Below, piece by piece: positions 13,476-23,879 of a DNA stretch of 64,000 nt; the stretch's first letter is position 1; the number at the start of each line of letters is the position of its first letter. Under the pieces are notes generated by a model that did no database searches, was not told the origin of the DNA, and worked only from the letters and a program-made list of their open reading frames with translations. The stretch comes from Populus alba. Its lineage: Eukaryota > Streptophyta > Magnoliopsida > Malpighiales > Salicaceae. Position numbers and translations under genes: made by a program. The stretch covers positions 4,241,157 to 4,305,156 of the forward strand of contig NC_133301.1 of NCBI RefSeq assembly GCF_005239225.2, read 5' to 3'.

Positions 13476-14285
13476 AAAATTCAGCCGCAAAAATTCTGCC
13501 ACAAAAAAGGATTTTGCCCCCCAAGTTTGCAGGACTGAATTGAAAAAAAAAAAAGACTAAAATAAAGGAGTTAATTGCATATAAAAATTGGAAGAAACTT
13601 GGCTGGGTTTTGGAAGAAATAGAAAAAAAAAGGGATACGATTAGAAAATGATAAAAATTCTACCACGATGGGTTACATTTCTGCTTCCTTTCTAAACAAC
13701 ACCGTCTCTTTCTTTTTACATGAACTCACCTCTTTAGCTAGACGGTGCTGTATGAGAACAGCCCCATCCTGGAAATATAATTAGCATGGTATTGTACCCT
13801 GTCAGCATTCCCTTCCCTCCTCTGCAACCTTTTGCTCCTAGTTTTTAAAATCCTTCGACCTTGCATACTACAACCTGGTGTGCACAGGACATCCCCCCTT
13901 TTCACACCAAATGTGCAGCTGCAAGTCAGAATCTCCAGTCCAAGGAAAACGTTTTTATGCCTCCTATATGCTAGCTGTGGAAGAGGACACAGAGAGAAGC
14001 CTCACACCATCTAAGGGTTGGGATTTTATCCCTAATAGAGACGATTGGGATAAGGGGGCATGAGAGAGGTCTCCGATTTGTTTTTTTTTTTTTTTTTTTT
14101 GCTTGGCTATTTTAGCAAGCTGATGGGTATTTTTGAAGGGGGGAAAAAAAGAAAAAGAGGAGGGTAGAGAGAAGAGTAAAGAATAGAGAAAGAAAAAAAA
14201 ACGAGAGGAAAAATTATCTCCAGCCTATCCTGCATTGCCGAAAAAGGAGTTCACCAAATCTACGGGTATTTCTAAAACTCCCAAC

Positions 14286-14319
<34 letters not shown>

Positions 14320-14465
14320 AAGGCCTTCTTTTTGTTTTCGGAGGTAGAAAAGCAAAGGTTTTTTTCCACCTATCTACACCTCATCCTTTGCACTCAACCC
14401 AGCAACATCTGCAGGTATAGTTTCCAGTTTTTTTTTTTTTTCTTCCTTGCTGAATTTAAACTTGG
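13476..14465. other. CT/GA-rich region with a possible orphan 5' UTR exon
   Basis: Less AT-rich than the flanks, with a T tract near 14080-14100 and a 29-base A tract at 14289-14317. At about 14345-14415 a pyrimidine-rich stretch ends CAACATCTGCAG/GTATAG, which looks like an untranslated first exon with a splice donor. No coding exon follows in the next kilobases, so the reading is tentative. Confidence 0.3.
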
Positions 14466-14685
14466 CATCTATTGTTTGTTCTTTTCCAAAATATGTTCCC
14501 TGCTTTGCTCTAGTTTCAGTTTCTTGGTTTGGACAAAAAGTGGTGTTTACCCACTATCACTGCCATGTTTTGTGCATCTATTGTTTGTTTGTTTTTTTCA
14601 AAATTTATTCCCACTTTTGCTCTAGTTTTAGTTTTTGGTTTGAACAAAAAGGTGGTGCTTGCCCATTGTCACTGCCTTGCTTTGT
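14466..14685. repeat. 109-bp imperfect tandem duplication
   Basis: Units at 14466-14574 and 14575-about 14685 both begin CATCTATTGTTTGTT and share GCTCTAGTTT, TTGGTTTG and CACTGCC blocks. They are clearly diverged. Confidence 0.75.
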
Positions 14686-14934
14686 AATTTGGATTATTTG
14701 TCTATGTTACAGCTGTATTTTTTCCCTTGATCTGTTGTTGTGAGTGAATGTGAGTTTTAAAGGTTTTTCATGGTCTCTTTGCTTAAGTTGTCTCCTTACC
14801 GGGAATGTTGCATAGGAATGTTAGTGGCTTAGAAGCATAGTTTTTACGCGGGGAGGAAGAAGAGAAAACAAAGAGAGTAAGGGAGATGGAGAGAGTAAAC
14901 ATAAAGTATGAGTCATGGGTCATACTATGTGAAC

Positions 14935-15240
14935 AATGACGAATTATTTCCAATAATATTTTCAATATTAACTCTTTTTGGGATTTCTTTATCCAAATAT
15001 TTGTTATTCCTAGAAAAAATATTTTTGATATTTACCACTTGGGGTTTCTTTATCCAAATATTTGTAATGAATATTAACAAATTATTCCTAATAATATTTT
15101 AGATATTAACCCCTTTGGAATTTCTTTATCCAAACATTACTAATCAATAACAAATTAATTCCTAATAATATTTTTGGATATTTACCCCTTTGGGATTTTT
15201 TTATCCAAACATTAATAGTGAATAAAGACAAATTCCCAAA
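14935..15240. repeat. Four degenerate tandem units of about 61-76 bp
   Basis: The phrase TTTCTTTATCCAAA recurs at 14984, 15045 and 15121, and as TTTTTTTATCCAAA at 15196. Before most units there is TTATTCCTAATAATATTTT followed by ATATTTACCCCTT or a variant of it. No coding meaning was seen. Confidence 0.75.
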
Positions 15241-15779
15241 AATAAGATTTTTATATTTTTGAAATATTGGTCACACCCTTTAGATTTTACAAAACATGTT
15301 GTAAAATTCAAAATGCAAGAAAATAATTTTTTTGTGTTTAAAAAATACATGTTAAAACACATTTTTTTGAAACCTCGAATATTTACTTTTAAAAAATATA
15401 TATATTTTAGAATATTGGTCGTATGCAACATACAAAAACATTTTTATATTTGATTAAAATACTATTTATCACAACAATTCAAACATCACGGTTTTATGTG
15501 GGAGCCAAAAATTTTGAACTTAAAACAAACAATTAATTGCAACAATTAAAAAAAAAAAAACATCACAGCTAAAGTTAGCAAACCATCACAAGAATAAGTT
15601 TATCACGTGGGGGGTTCTAAAACCAAGTGTATTTAATTACTAAATTTGTATCTTGCAGTTTATAAATACAAACTAATATTAAGCTAAATTGGTAGAAAAA
15701 TCCATGAGAAAATCACAAATTGTTTTGAAAGGATTTTTTAATTTTTTGGATTTTTTGTTTTTCTTTTTATTTAATATAT
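15241..15779. other. AT-rich intergenic DNA
   Basis: No supported gene. Two related GAATATTGGTC-like phrases occur at about 15262 and 15410, suggesting an old repeat. Confidence 0.4.
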
Positions 15780-16280
15780 AATATTTTATTTTATTTTATT
15801 GTCATAACCCAATTTTTAAAATAAATAATACAAAATTAATGATTAAAAATATATTTGAGAAGGGGTTAAAATAACATAAATTCAAAGTTCAGGGATAAAA
15901 TTATCAAATTTGAGAATAAATTGATCAGAAATTAAAGAATTAATAAGTTTGGAAATTTACTTAAAATTTGAATTATTTTAATTAATGAAATTAGAAGTAT
16001 TAATAAGTTTGTGGACTTAATTAAACTTTGATTTAATTAATTAAATAAATTCAGGGATTTAATTGAAATTTATCCAAAAGGGGCAAAATTAAAAGAATTA
16101 ATTAAGGACCAAATTGAATAATCCAGGAATTAAGTACTGTTTTGTAAACAGTATACCAATTTAGGGATTTAATTGAAATTAATCAAAAAGGGGCAAAATT
16201 AAAAGAAATGTTTTAATTGTTTAGGGGTCCAATTGCGAAATTGCCAAAGTTCAGGGGTCAAATTGAAAATGTCCATGGCC
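15780..16280 (+). repeat. Retroelement-like array of AATTGAAAT/GGGG motifs
   Basis: Quasi-periodic phrases such as AGGGATTTAATTGAAATT (from 16053 and 16163, offset 110 bp) and AGGGGCAAAATTAAAAG recur. The same motif class appears in reverse complement at 18.3-18.7 kb and 22.8-23.1 kb. Such motif-rich DNA is common in LTR or leader regions of plant retrotransposons, but no termini can be fixed. Confidence 0.5.
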
Positions 16281-17239
16281 GCTTGAAAACGGCGCCGTTG
16301 CTAGGAACAGCTGCGTTCGTCTTCTCCATCCCGGTTCAGTAGGCTGAAGATCTGCAACAAACTTGATCCGATCGTGGACCACGATCCCTCTCATGATTTG
16401 AATAAAAGTCCTGCAAAGATGGGATTGAAGGAGCTATAAAAAGGAGGAGAGGGGAGACGAAAAGAGAGACGGAGAAATAAACCCAGAAACAGAGGCAGAA
16501 CTGGGAGACGAAAAAAACCGAAGCAGAGGGAAAAACGCAAGCAACAGGGGAAGGCAGGGCCTCAGCAACCGAGAAAAAAAAAGGAGGCAAAACCCATAGA
16601 AAAAAACCCAGAAAACAGGGGAACAACACAGCGGCATACGAGGGAACCGAAGCAGAGCTCTGGCCGGTTATCCATCACGCCTCCGTCTCCTAAATCAGAG
16701 AGCAAGTCAGGCAAACAAACGCAAACAGAACATAAGCAAGCCAGGAAATAAAGAAAACAAGAACCAGAAAAGTAGAGGGAGAAGTTGGCTTTGGCCAGTC
16801 AGCACTCCTTCGCCATCGTCTTCTTCATCCAGCTCCAGCACCAAAGAAACAGAGGAGCCCACGATTGGAGAACCAGAAGAGAGAGAGAGAGAGAAAGAGC
16901 AGGAGAGAGGATTGGAAACAGAGGGCGACGGGAACAAAATCAGAGGAAGAAAGCAACGACCCGAAGTCCTCCATCGCGTCTCTGCTTCCCTGCGCCCAGG
17001 TAAGCCATTCTTTTTCCTTTCGTTTTCTTTGATTCATTTAAAATGATGAACATTGCACTGGGCAAAGGTAATTAATTACCTTCGCGTTGTGCATGCACGC
17101 GTGGACACTCCACGCGTGCCTCTGCTGGCTTAGGCCAAGCCCAAAAAAAATAAAAAGTAAAAAGTAAAAAAATAAAAAGGTAGAAAAAATAAAAAAATAA
17201 AAAAATATGTATACGTGAATAAAAATAATATAAATTTAT
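16281..17239 (+). mobile_element. Retroelement-like GC-richer block
   Basis: Begins ACGGCGCCGTTGCTAGGAAC at about 16289, close to the GGCGCCGTTGCC sequence found at gypsy primer-binding regions. A purine-rich stretch (GAGAGACGG, GAGAGAGAGAG) follows to about 16990. The open frames on both strands here are low-complexity and I do not think they are genes. I infer an old LTR-element leader; a true untranslated leader of a host gene cannot be excluded. Confidence 0.4.
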
Positions 17240-17580
17240 TGATTTATTTACTGACGCCAGAGTCGGGAATAAAAATACCGGTTTAAATTTATATTATTTT
17301 TATTCGTTGTATTTTATTTTATTTAGCTAGAAAAATAAAAGATTGTGCACGCGTAAAAATAAATTTATTTTATTTGTTTATTCACTGGCGTCAAAGTCGG
17401 GAATAAAAAAATACTGATTTAAATTTATCTTGTTTTATACCTGTGTAATAATTTTTTTTATTTAGCTAGAAAAATAAAAGATTGTGCACTCGTAAAAATA
17501 ATTTTATTTTATTTGTCTATTCACTAGCGCCAGAGTCGGGAATAAAAAAAATACTGATTTAAATCTAATTTATTTTATCG
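17240..17580. repeat. Three tandem units of about 135 bp
   Basis: Each unit carries CTGGCGCCAGAGTCGGGAAT or a variant (from 17251, 17385 and 17524), then an AT-rich stretch TACTGATTTAAAT. TTAGCTAGAAAAATAAAAGA begins at about 17322 and 17461. Spacing is 134 and 139 bp. Confidence 0.8.
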
Positions 17581-18240
17581 TTACCCAACCATTTTGGTTT
17601 GGGCCGAACCAGTGGACTCTCCACTATTCACTAGTAGAGCAGTGGAAGAGAGAAATGTAGAAGAAGAAGGGGAAAAAAAAAAGAAAAAAGGGAGGGGGAA
17701 GCTGACCTAGCGTGGCATTAACAATGGTGTTATTGAGGCAACAACTAGGAAGAACGATGGTGGTTCACAGTGGTGTTATTGCTAATGACGAGAGAGAAGT
17801 TAATTTTCTTCTCTTCTTATCTATTTTTGTTTTCTTATATTATCTTCTTTTTGTTCTCTTTTGTATTTCCTATTCTTTTCTTTCTTGTTCCTCTCTATTT
17901 TTTTGTTCATTTGCTCTCATCGTCTCTCCTTCGTTTCTGTCTTTTTTTCTGTCATTTCATCCCCCCTATACCTCCCAGTGAAGGGGAAGCTTGTGTCACC
18001 CTACCCCTATCCAGTCACGCTAAAAGGGTAGGTTGGTTGGGCAACCACTATGTAGCCACCTGCAGGGCTTGTCCCCTCTACTCCTTTCATCACAATGGTA
18101 GGCCATGAGAAGGGTGTGAGTTGTGTCGGGGTTTAAGGCATATGGGAGAGATAGAGAAAGAGGAAGAGAGAGGCGCTGCAAAGGAGGGGAGTAAAACCTT
18201 TTTCCCTTACCCGTAACGCATGCTCGGGGGAAGAAGATGG
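17581..18240. other. GC-richer, CT-rich segment without a supported gene
   Basis: Contains overlapping pyrimidine-rich open frames (17712-17981, 17770-18108) that encode Phe/Leu/Ser-rich low-complexity peptides. No family match and no splice context. Probably internal DNA of the element that starts near 15.8 kb. Confidence 0.4.
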
Positions 18241-18760
18241 TACACAGTACCATCAAGTCCTTAATTAAGGTTTTGATTTTAAGAATCAATTTAATTTAAT
18301 CCTTGTCAAACTCAAATGTTTGCCCTAAAGTTGGTTGTTTTTTTTATTTTGATCCTTGATTTTGAATTTGTATATTTTTACTCTCAGTTGATCAACAAAC
18401 TTTCAAATGTTTTTCAATTTGACCCTTGATTCACTCAATTTCAGCCCCTATATTCACGCGTCTTTTCCATTTAGACCTTGGTTTTGGATTTCTTCGATCG
18501 GTCAAGTCCCTAATTGCCCATCAAACTTCAATATTTATGCAATTAAGCCTCTGATTTAACCAATTTAACTATTACAAATTTTAATTTGACCCCTAAACTT
18601 TAATTTCTTTCAATTAAAACCTAGATTGACTTAAAAAATTAATTTTTCTTACAATCAAACCCTCCATAAATTCAATTAAACCTTCAACAAAATCTAATTG
18701 GGTTCTTAAACATCCAATTTTGAAATTCTCTTCCTCCAATTGAATTTTCTTTGCTAATAA
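18241..18760 (-). repeat. Array of CAATTTGACCC-like motifs, inverted relative to 15.8-16.3 kb
   Basis: Phrases such as TCAATTTGACCCTTGAT, AATTTGACCCCTAAACTTTA and TTCAATTAAACC recur at short, irregular spacing. They are the reverse complement of the motif class at 15.8-16.3 kb and resemble 22.74-23.13 kb. Confidence 0.5.
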
Positions 18761-19027
18761 GGCCTTTATCAGTCGAAAATTTACTGTCAAATTTTAATCT
18801 TTGTATGTTTTATCCTCCTCAACCAATCTTTAACTATTTTTTAGGCGCTCTAGTATCCTCTTCTCACTTATATATATTTTTGGTTTTCTTCCAACAACTT
18901 TTTTTTTTTTTGTATTTTCTCTTTTCCTCTCTCTTTTTGTGTGGAGACCCCCAAAAATGGATAACAACAACAAGTACACATGGAGTTATAGGGGCATTTT
19001 ATGGTGGCATCTCTTAGATGCTTTTGG

Positions 19028-19735
19028 TATTATGTTACCTTTATCAATGACTTTAGAAAAAAGGTATAGGTTTACTTCTTAAGAAATAAATATGATATGT
19101 TTGAAACATTCAAGAAATGGAACGTCATGGTTGATATTGAAACAAACTTGAAGATGAAATGCTTAAGGTATGATAATGGTGAAGAGTGTATTGATGGAGG
19201 TATGCTTAAGGTAAAGGTTTACTTCTTAAAAAATAAATATGATATATTTTGTTGACTAATAATGGTGAGCTGGAGAGTTTTAATAAAGCCTTATATGCTA
19301 AAGAATAAAATAAGTGGATGTTATCTATGATAGATGATATGGATTCCTTAATAGAAAATCAGACATTAGAGCTAACCAAACTACCCGTAGAAAATAAGAC
19401 TTTGCATAACCACTAGGTTTACAGGAATAGGACTCAACATTACGATAATAAATATGGTTCAAGGCCATACTTGTGAAAGGTTTCGGTATAAAAAGGGTCT
19501 CAGTTATGAAGCTTACAATAATCAAACTAGTTATAGGGACAATGGTTACCTAAAACTTGCTTCTTGAACAACTAGATGTCAAAATAACATTTCTTTATTG
19601 TAACTTGAAGGAAGAAGTCTAAATATAGCAGTCGAAGTGGTTTATAGTACAAGGAAAGAAGAGTCTTGTCTGCAAACTAAAGAAGATTCAATATGGTTTG
19701 AAGCAAGCTCCAGGACGGTGGACGGAAGTACAATC
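19028..19735 (+). pseudogene. Broken Ty1/copia pol fragment (integrase and reverse transcriptase pieces)
   Basis: Translated pieces match copia pol in order. 19028-19201 gives an integrase core (YYVTFINDF, then VYFLRNKYDMFETFKKW, then KCLRYDNGEE), with a stop where a Trp is expected. 19320-19410 gives the start of the reverse transcriptase region (DSLIENQT.ELTKLPV). 19565-19735 gives RT (LDVKITFLY, FIVQGKKSLVCKLKK, YGLKQAPGRW). The pieces sit in different frames with stops, a large internal deletion and a short duplicated phrase at 19210-19246. It lies 60 bp from the 3' end of the DUF1677 gene. Confidence 0.85.
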
Positions 19736-19794
19736 CTAAATGAACCGGAGCACTTCCATAAAAGAGCTCAATTGATCATTCTCCGGCCAGTGAT

Positions 19795-20340
19795 CTACCT
19801 TGTGATTGATGGGATACAACTAGAGCTCCTTGCAATGCCAGTAGTACCCTTCTGGTGACCACCTGATCTATCTCTAGGACTAATGGACTTTGCTCGAAAA
19901 CTTGCACTCTTTTTTAGCATCTCCCTCATGGCTTCAGCTTGGGACAAGACAGGATATGCCCTCCCAAACCTATTAAACCTTACGCATGCATTCATGTGCT
20001 CGTTCAAGGCCTCTTCTTTATTGCCTCCATTTTTCTCCATTTCCTGACTAACTGCTTCTGCACATAACCCACAAACCAATTTCCCTGAGAACTTGTCTCG
20101 CACCCGTTTTATGTACCCAGGGGTGCACTCTTCACACATGCCACAGCACTCACACTTGGCGTCCTCTATCTCAGAAATCGGTGCGAGCTTCGCATGGTGA
20201 TCAACTCCTTCCTTGCTGAGTTCAAATGAGATGTCAGAGACCGTTCTTTGGAGATTTTCCATCGAAAGTCTACGGGGCTTGTGGGCTTTGTTACCACTCT
20301 TTGAGCAAGAGTCAACTAGGGTTTCTCTGTTTGGTGCCAT
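19795..20340 (-). CDS. DUF1677 family protein
   Basis: Single-exon gene of 181 residues. I chose the ATG at 20340 because the longer open frame begins at a TTG. A conserved DISFEL segment near residues 36-41 is followed by a Cys-rich core: CECCGMCEEC (63-72) and CGLC (90-93). This arrangement is typical of the plant-specific DUF1677 family and suggests metal binding. The C-terminal half is charged and then basic and Ser-rich (KKSASFRAKSISPRD). No signal peptide or membrane span is seen. The biochemical function of the family is not established to my knowledge, so none is given. A TATA box sits about 140-150 bp upstream of the ATG. The gene lies alone between a copia fragment and repeat-containing upstream DNA. 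Confidence 0.88.
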   Translation of the reverse strand: MAPNRETLVDSCSKSGNKAHKPRRLSMENLQRTVSDISFELSKEGVDHHAKLAPISEIEDAKCECCGMCEECTPGYIKRVRDKFSGKLVCGLCAEAVSQEMEKNGGNKEEALNEHMNACVRFNRFGRAYPVLSQAEAMREMLKKSASFRAKSISPRDRSGGHQKGTTGIARSSSCIPSITR

Positions 20341-20480
20341 GATGATGAAGGCTAAAACAAGTGCTCGCTGCAAGTACTCAACAAATAATAGCAAAGAGAA
20401 CTTAGAAGTTGTGGAATTAAGTAAGTCGATGAGCTTGCACTATCTGCTATGGTGAAGTTAAGAATGCCATAGGTTTCCTT

Positions 20481-20490
20481 TTTATATATA
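20481..20490 (-). promoter_or_regulatory. Candidate TATA box of the DUF1677 gene
   Basis: TATATATAAA on the minus strand. Transcription would start near 20450, giving a 5' UTR of about 110 nt. Confidence 0.6.
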
Positions 20491-20796
20491 TGATTTCTCA
20501 GATTATCTCTAGAAAAGTGTGGGAAAATGTGTGTGGACCAGGGAAAACGCTGCTCAGCGGCCACAGGATTAGAGAGACAAGAGTCTGAACGGCCTAGATT
20601 TTTCATGAATATTTTAAGATGTTGGATGCTGCAGAATCCCTTTTTATTTAATTTTCATGTAATAACATCAGCTTGGAAAGTTCAAGATTCAGACGCATAT
20701 AGTACTGATGAGTATTGGTTTAAATCAGTAGTACTCTCTTTTTGCAGTCATTATAATGTAGGATTTAATTAGCTTTGCAAATTTAAAGGAGACCTT

Positions 20797-20878
20797 CACG
20801 TGATGCATGATCTTTTCCAACCACAGAAGTTTGCTACTGATCATGCATGAACTATTCCAACCACAGAAGTTTGCTACT
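20797..20878. promoter_or_regulatory. G-box plus 40-bp tandem duplication upstream of the DUF1677 gene
   Basis: CACGTG at 20797-20802 (palindromic) is a classic plant bZIP/bHLH site. It is followed by a 40-bp duplication (about 20799-20838 and 20839-20878), each copy containing TTCCAACCACAGAAGTTTGC. It sits about 310 bp upstream of the TATA box. Regulation is inference. Confidence 0.5.
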
Positions 20879-22207
20879 AACTTAATTAATGATTGTTTAA
20901 ATTGGAAAAGCAACAAACAATATCAGAAGATTACTTCAGATGTGTTTGTAGCTGAAACAACAGCACCGCGGTTAAATTTAAAGAACTTGAGTCACGAGAA
21001 ATATAACCAGCCATGCGAAAAGGGTATCAAAAGTTTGTATTCACAGGTGTCTCGGATGAAAGAAGAAAAAGTGATTTTTTTTTGTTTTTTTTTTTTTAAA
21101 GACTAATTTTCATCATTTTAAACTTATCCTAGTTCGGTGTTGTGAAACCTAAAAAACAGAACAGAGTATGTGATTCTTTGAAGCGAAAAGTTTAATTTTA
21201 TAAAAATAAGTTATCAATTTATTAGTAATATGGTTATTAAAAAACTTAAGATATTGGTTATACTAAAAAAAAATTATTATTCTTAAAGCATTTTATCTTA
21301 GATAAATTGTATTGTTAATCATGTTTTAAATTGTTAAGATCTTTTATATTTAAATTAATGGTGGTTTATCTATTGAGTATATATGAATTTGCTGGAATGA
21401 GTTAAACCTGGTTGATATTTTTTAACATAACCATTATAAAATATGGGTCGTCTCAATTGCTTTGTAAGTTGATAGCTTTAAGTTAGTTATTCTATATCAC
21501 AAGTTAAGTTATGTCTATAAATATATTAATACGTTGATATTTGGTTCAATGAACCCAATTTAAATCCTAAAAAAGATCTATAGAAGGAGTCTTGATAAGT
21601 TTCACCTAATTTATCGTATCTTAATATTCCTTATTTTGGCGTTAATAAAAACTTTTATTGAGAATTCTTACTAAATAGAAGTTCAAGAATTACATCCTTA
21701 TTATTTTTTTTAGATTTTGAGGTAATAGCTAACTGTGAATCAATTTACTTCAAACAATTTTGTGTTGGGATTTTAAAATGAGCATTGGACAGCAAAAATG
21801 ACAAAAATAAGCTTTGGCATGTTCATTCAATACAAACTTCTTATTTATCAATTAAAAATTACTATTATTGTTTATTTTCCAAAAGGGATGGGTTTTTATT
21901 TTCTTAGGTATGTAGGTCCAATGAGATATTTAATTTGAATCAAGTTTTTAATGGGTTTGATAAATTTGTTATTAAATCTCAAAATACATATGATGAATAT
22001 TTTAAAAATATGGCAACACAATAATTATTTTTTAAAAAAAATGCTAAACATGGTATAAAATGCTAGATTATGCAAGGAAATATATTTTTTTTGTCTTTTC
22101 TTTCTTTAAAAATGTTTGACCATGATGCAAGTTAAGAAAAACAAATGGTTAGTTTTTTAATGACAATCTCCTCCTTTTCTTTTTATTTATTTACTTTTTT
22201 TAATTTT
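20879..22207. other. AT-rich intergenic DNA
   Basis: No supported gene. Low-complexity T and A tracts around 21077-21098 and 22024-22040. Scattered AT-rich text with no family match. Confidence 0.45.
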
Positions 22208-22430
22208 GGGTAGTGTTTGATATTTTAATAATAGTTTTTTTTTTCAAATTGATTTTTGCTTGGAAATACATTAAAATAATATTTTTTTTTTATTTTTTAA
22301 AATTTATTATTAACATCAACATATTAAAACAATCCAAAAACATAAAAATAATAATTTAAAGAAAACAAAATCAATTTATAAAAAAAAAAACATGGTGTCA
22401 CTGTAAAAATAAACATTGTCTATAACTTGT
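22208..22430. mobile_element. MITE-like dispersed repeat, copy 2
   Basis: Begins GGGTAGTGTTTGATATTTT and ends near CATGGTGTCACTG. The AT-rich core carries the family phrase ATCAACATATTAAAACAATC. Both ends are degraded. Confidence 0.5.
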
Positions 22431-22739
22431 TAAAAAAAAGTACACATCACACACATTAAAAAAAAAAAATACGCATCACACACACAATATCATTTCACTA
22501 ATCAACCATGTTTTTCACAATAACATTAAGATAAATTAAAAGATTATTCCAAGCTCCAAAATCAACGTTCAATAGACGATTGAAATGGTCAGAATCTGTT
22601 GGAATCGAGCAAAGGGACTCTTATTTTTTCTCTAGATGTTTGAGTGGCCTTTTTTCTTTTGAAGAATGTCTCCTCCTTTTCTTGTGAATTTCCTTTCCTT
22701 TTTATGGACAGCTTTAATTGAATCCTCGAATATTTTCTC

Positions 22740-23130
22740 TTTTTCATTTTTGTTCTTGGATTTTGAGTTTTTCTCAATTGTATTCATTTAAGGTTTTAAA
22801 TCATGGATTTTGTTTTTTCAATTTAATCTCTAAATTGATCTTTTCAATTTAGCCACTTTTCAATTATAGTCCTTGGTTTCTGAAATTTTGTAATTTTAAT
22901 CAATTTGACTTTCAATTTCAATTTTCTTCTTCAAATAAGTCCCTATTTGACTTTTTTAATTTGTCCATGTATTTCAAATTCATCCTTGACTCTTTAAATT
23001 TTCTAATCAAGTCAGATTAAATTTTTTTTATTCAATTTCTCTTCCGAAAAGTTTCCAATTGCAAGCCAAACTATTGTTGAATTTAATTGAACTTCTTAAA
23101 CTTAAACTTTTGATTTGTGTGGCTCAACTA
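22740..23130 (-). repeat. Second array of CAATTTAGTCCCT-like motifs
   Basis: Same style as 18.24-18.76 kb: short irregular repeats of TTCAATTTAGCC, AATTTAATCTCT and AATAAGTCCCTATTTGAC. Probably the LTR or leader of the same retroelement class, orphaned here. Confidence 0.45.
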
Positions 23131-23879
23131 TTGGTCTAATTTTTCCCCCAACTATATATATATATATTAACAAAAAAACTTCTTTTTTTTATTTTGTATT
23201 TTGTTTATGATTTTTATGATTAAGCCTAACTTAATTTGATACATGAAATTACACAAAAATAATGAAATGATTAAAATGGAGTAAATACATTTTTTTTATT
23301 GTTTTAGAATATATATATATATATATGGGGGTAAAAAATTGGATTATGACACTCATTTTATCTAATATCTGTTACTTCAATTCTTCATCAATGTGGAACA
23401 ATATATAAGAATATTTGAATATTGTTATTTTTTTAAAAAAATAATTTTTAATTTTTTATATATGTTTTGTTAGGTTGTTTTAGGTGTTTTTAAGAATTTA
23501 AACACGTAAAACAAGATCATTTTGAATTACAAAATAGGTTATTAGGGCCGGAAGAGAATATATTTTATTTTTGTAGGGTTTTAAGTAGCTTATATAAGCA
23601 GGCATGTTAATTGATGTTGTTTTGTCTCAAGAAATTAGATTAAAATGCAATTAACTTGAAGTTAATGTGAAAACTGGAAAATAATTTTGCTAAGCTTAAC
23701 AAGTCAAGAAAATTTGGAAACAGAATTCCTTTTGCTAAACAAGTGAACTAATGGAACTAGATTTAAAGCTAAACAAGTAAAGGAAACCTGGAAAATTGAA
23801 ACCTGAAATTTCAGTCTCCGCTTCATATATATGAACCATCAAACAAGTTTTCTCTGGAGGTTCTTCTCAAGCTGCAGAT

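Noticed and set aside
14235..14743. Lys-rich and Phe-rich frames
   Set aside because: Produced by A and T tracts and a non-coding 109-bp duplication.
16336..17037. Overlapping frames on both strands in purine-rich DNA
   Set aside because: Low-complexity Ser/Phe/Leu or Arg/Glu text with no motif; more likely an untranslated retroelement leader.
20341..20394. Eighteen extra N-terminal codons for the DUF1677 protein
   Set aside because: The upstream start is a TTG; the ATG at 20340 fits the family and the TATA position.
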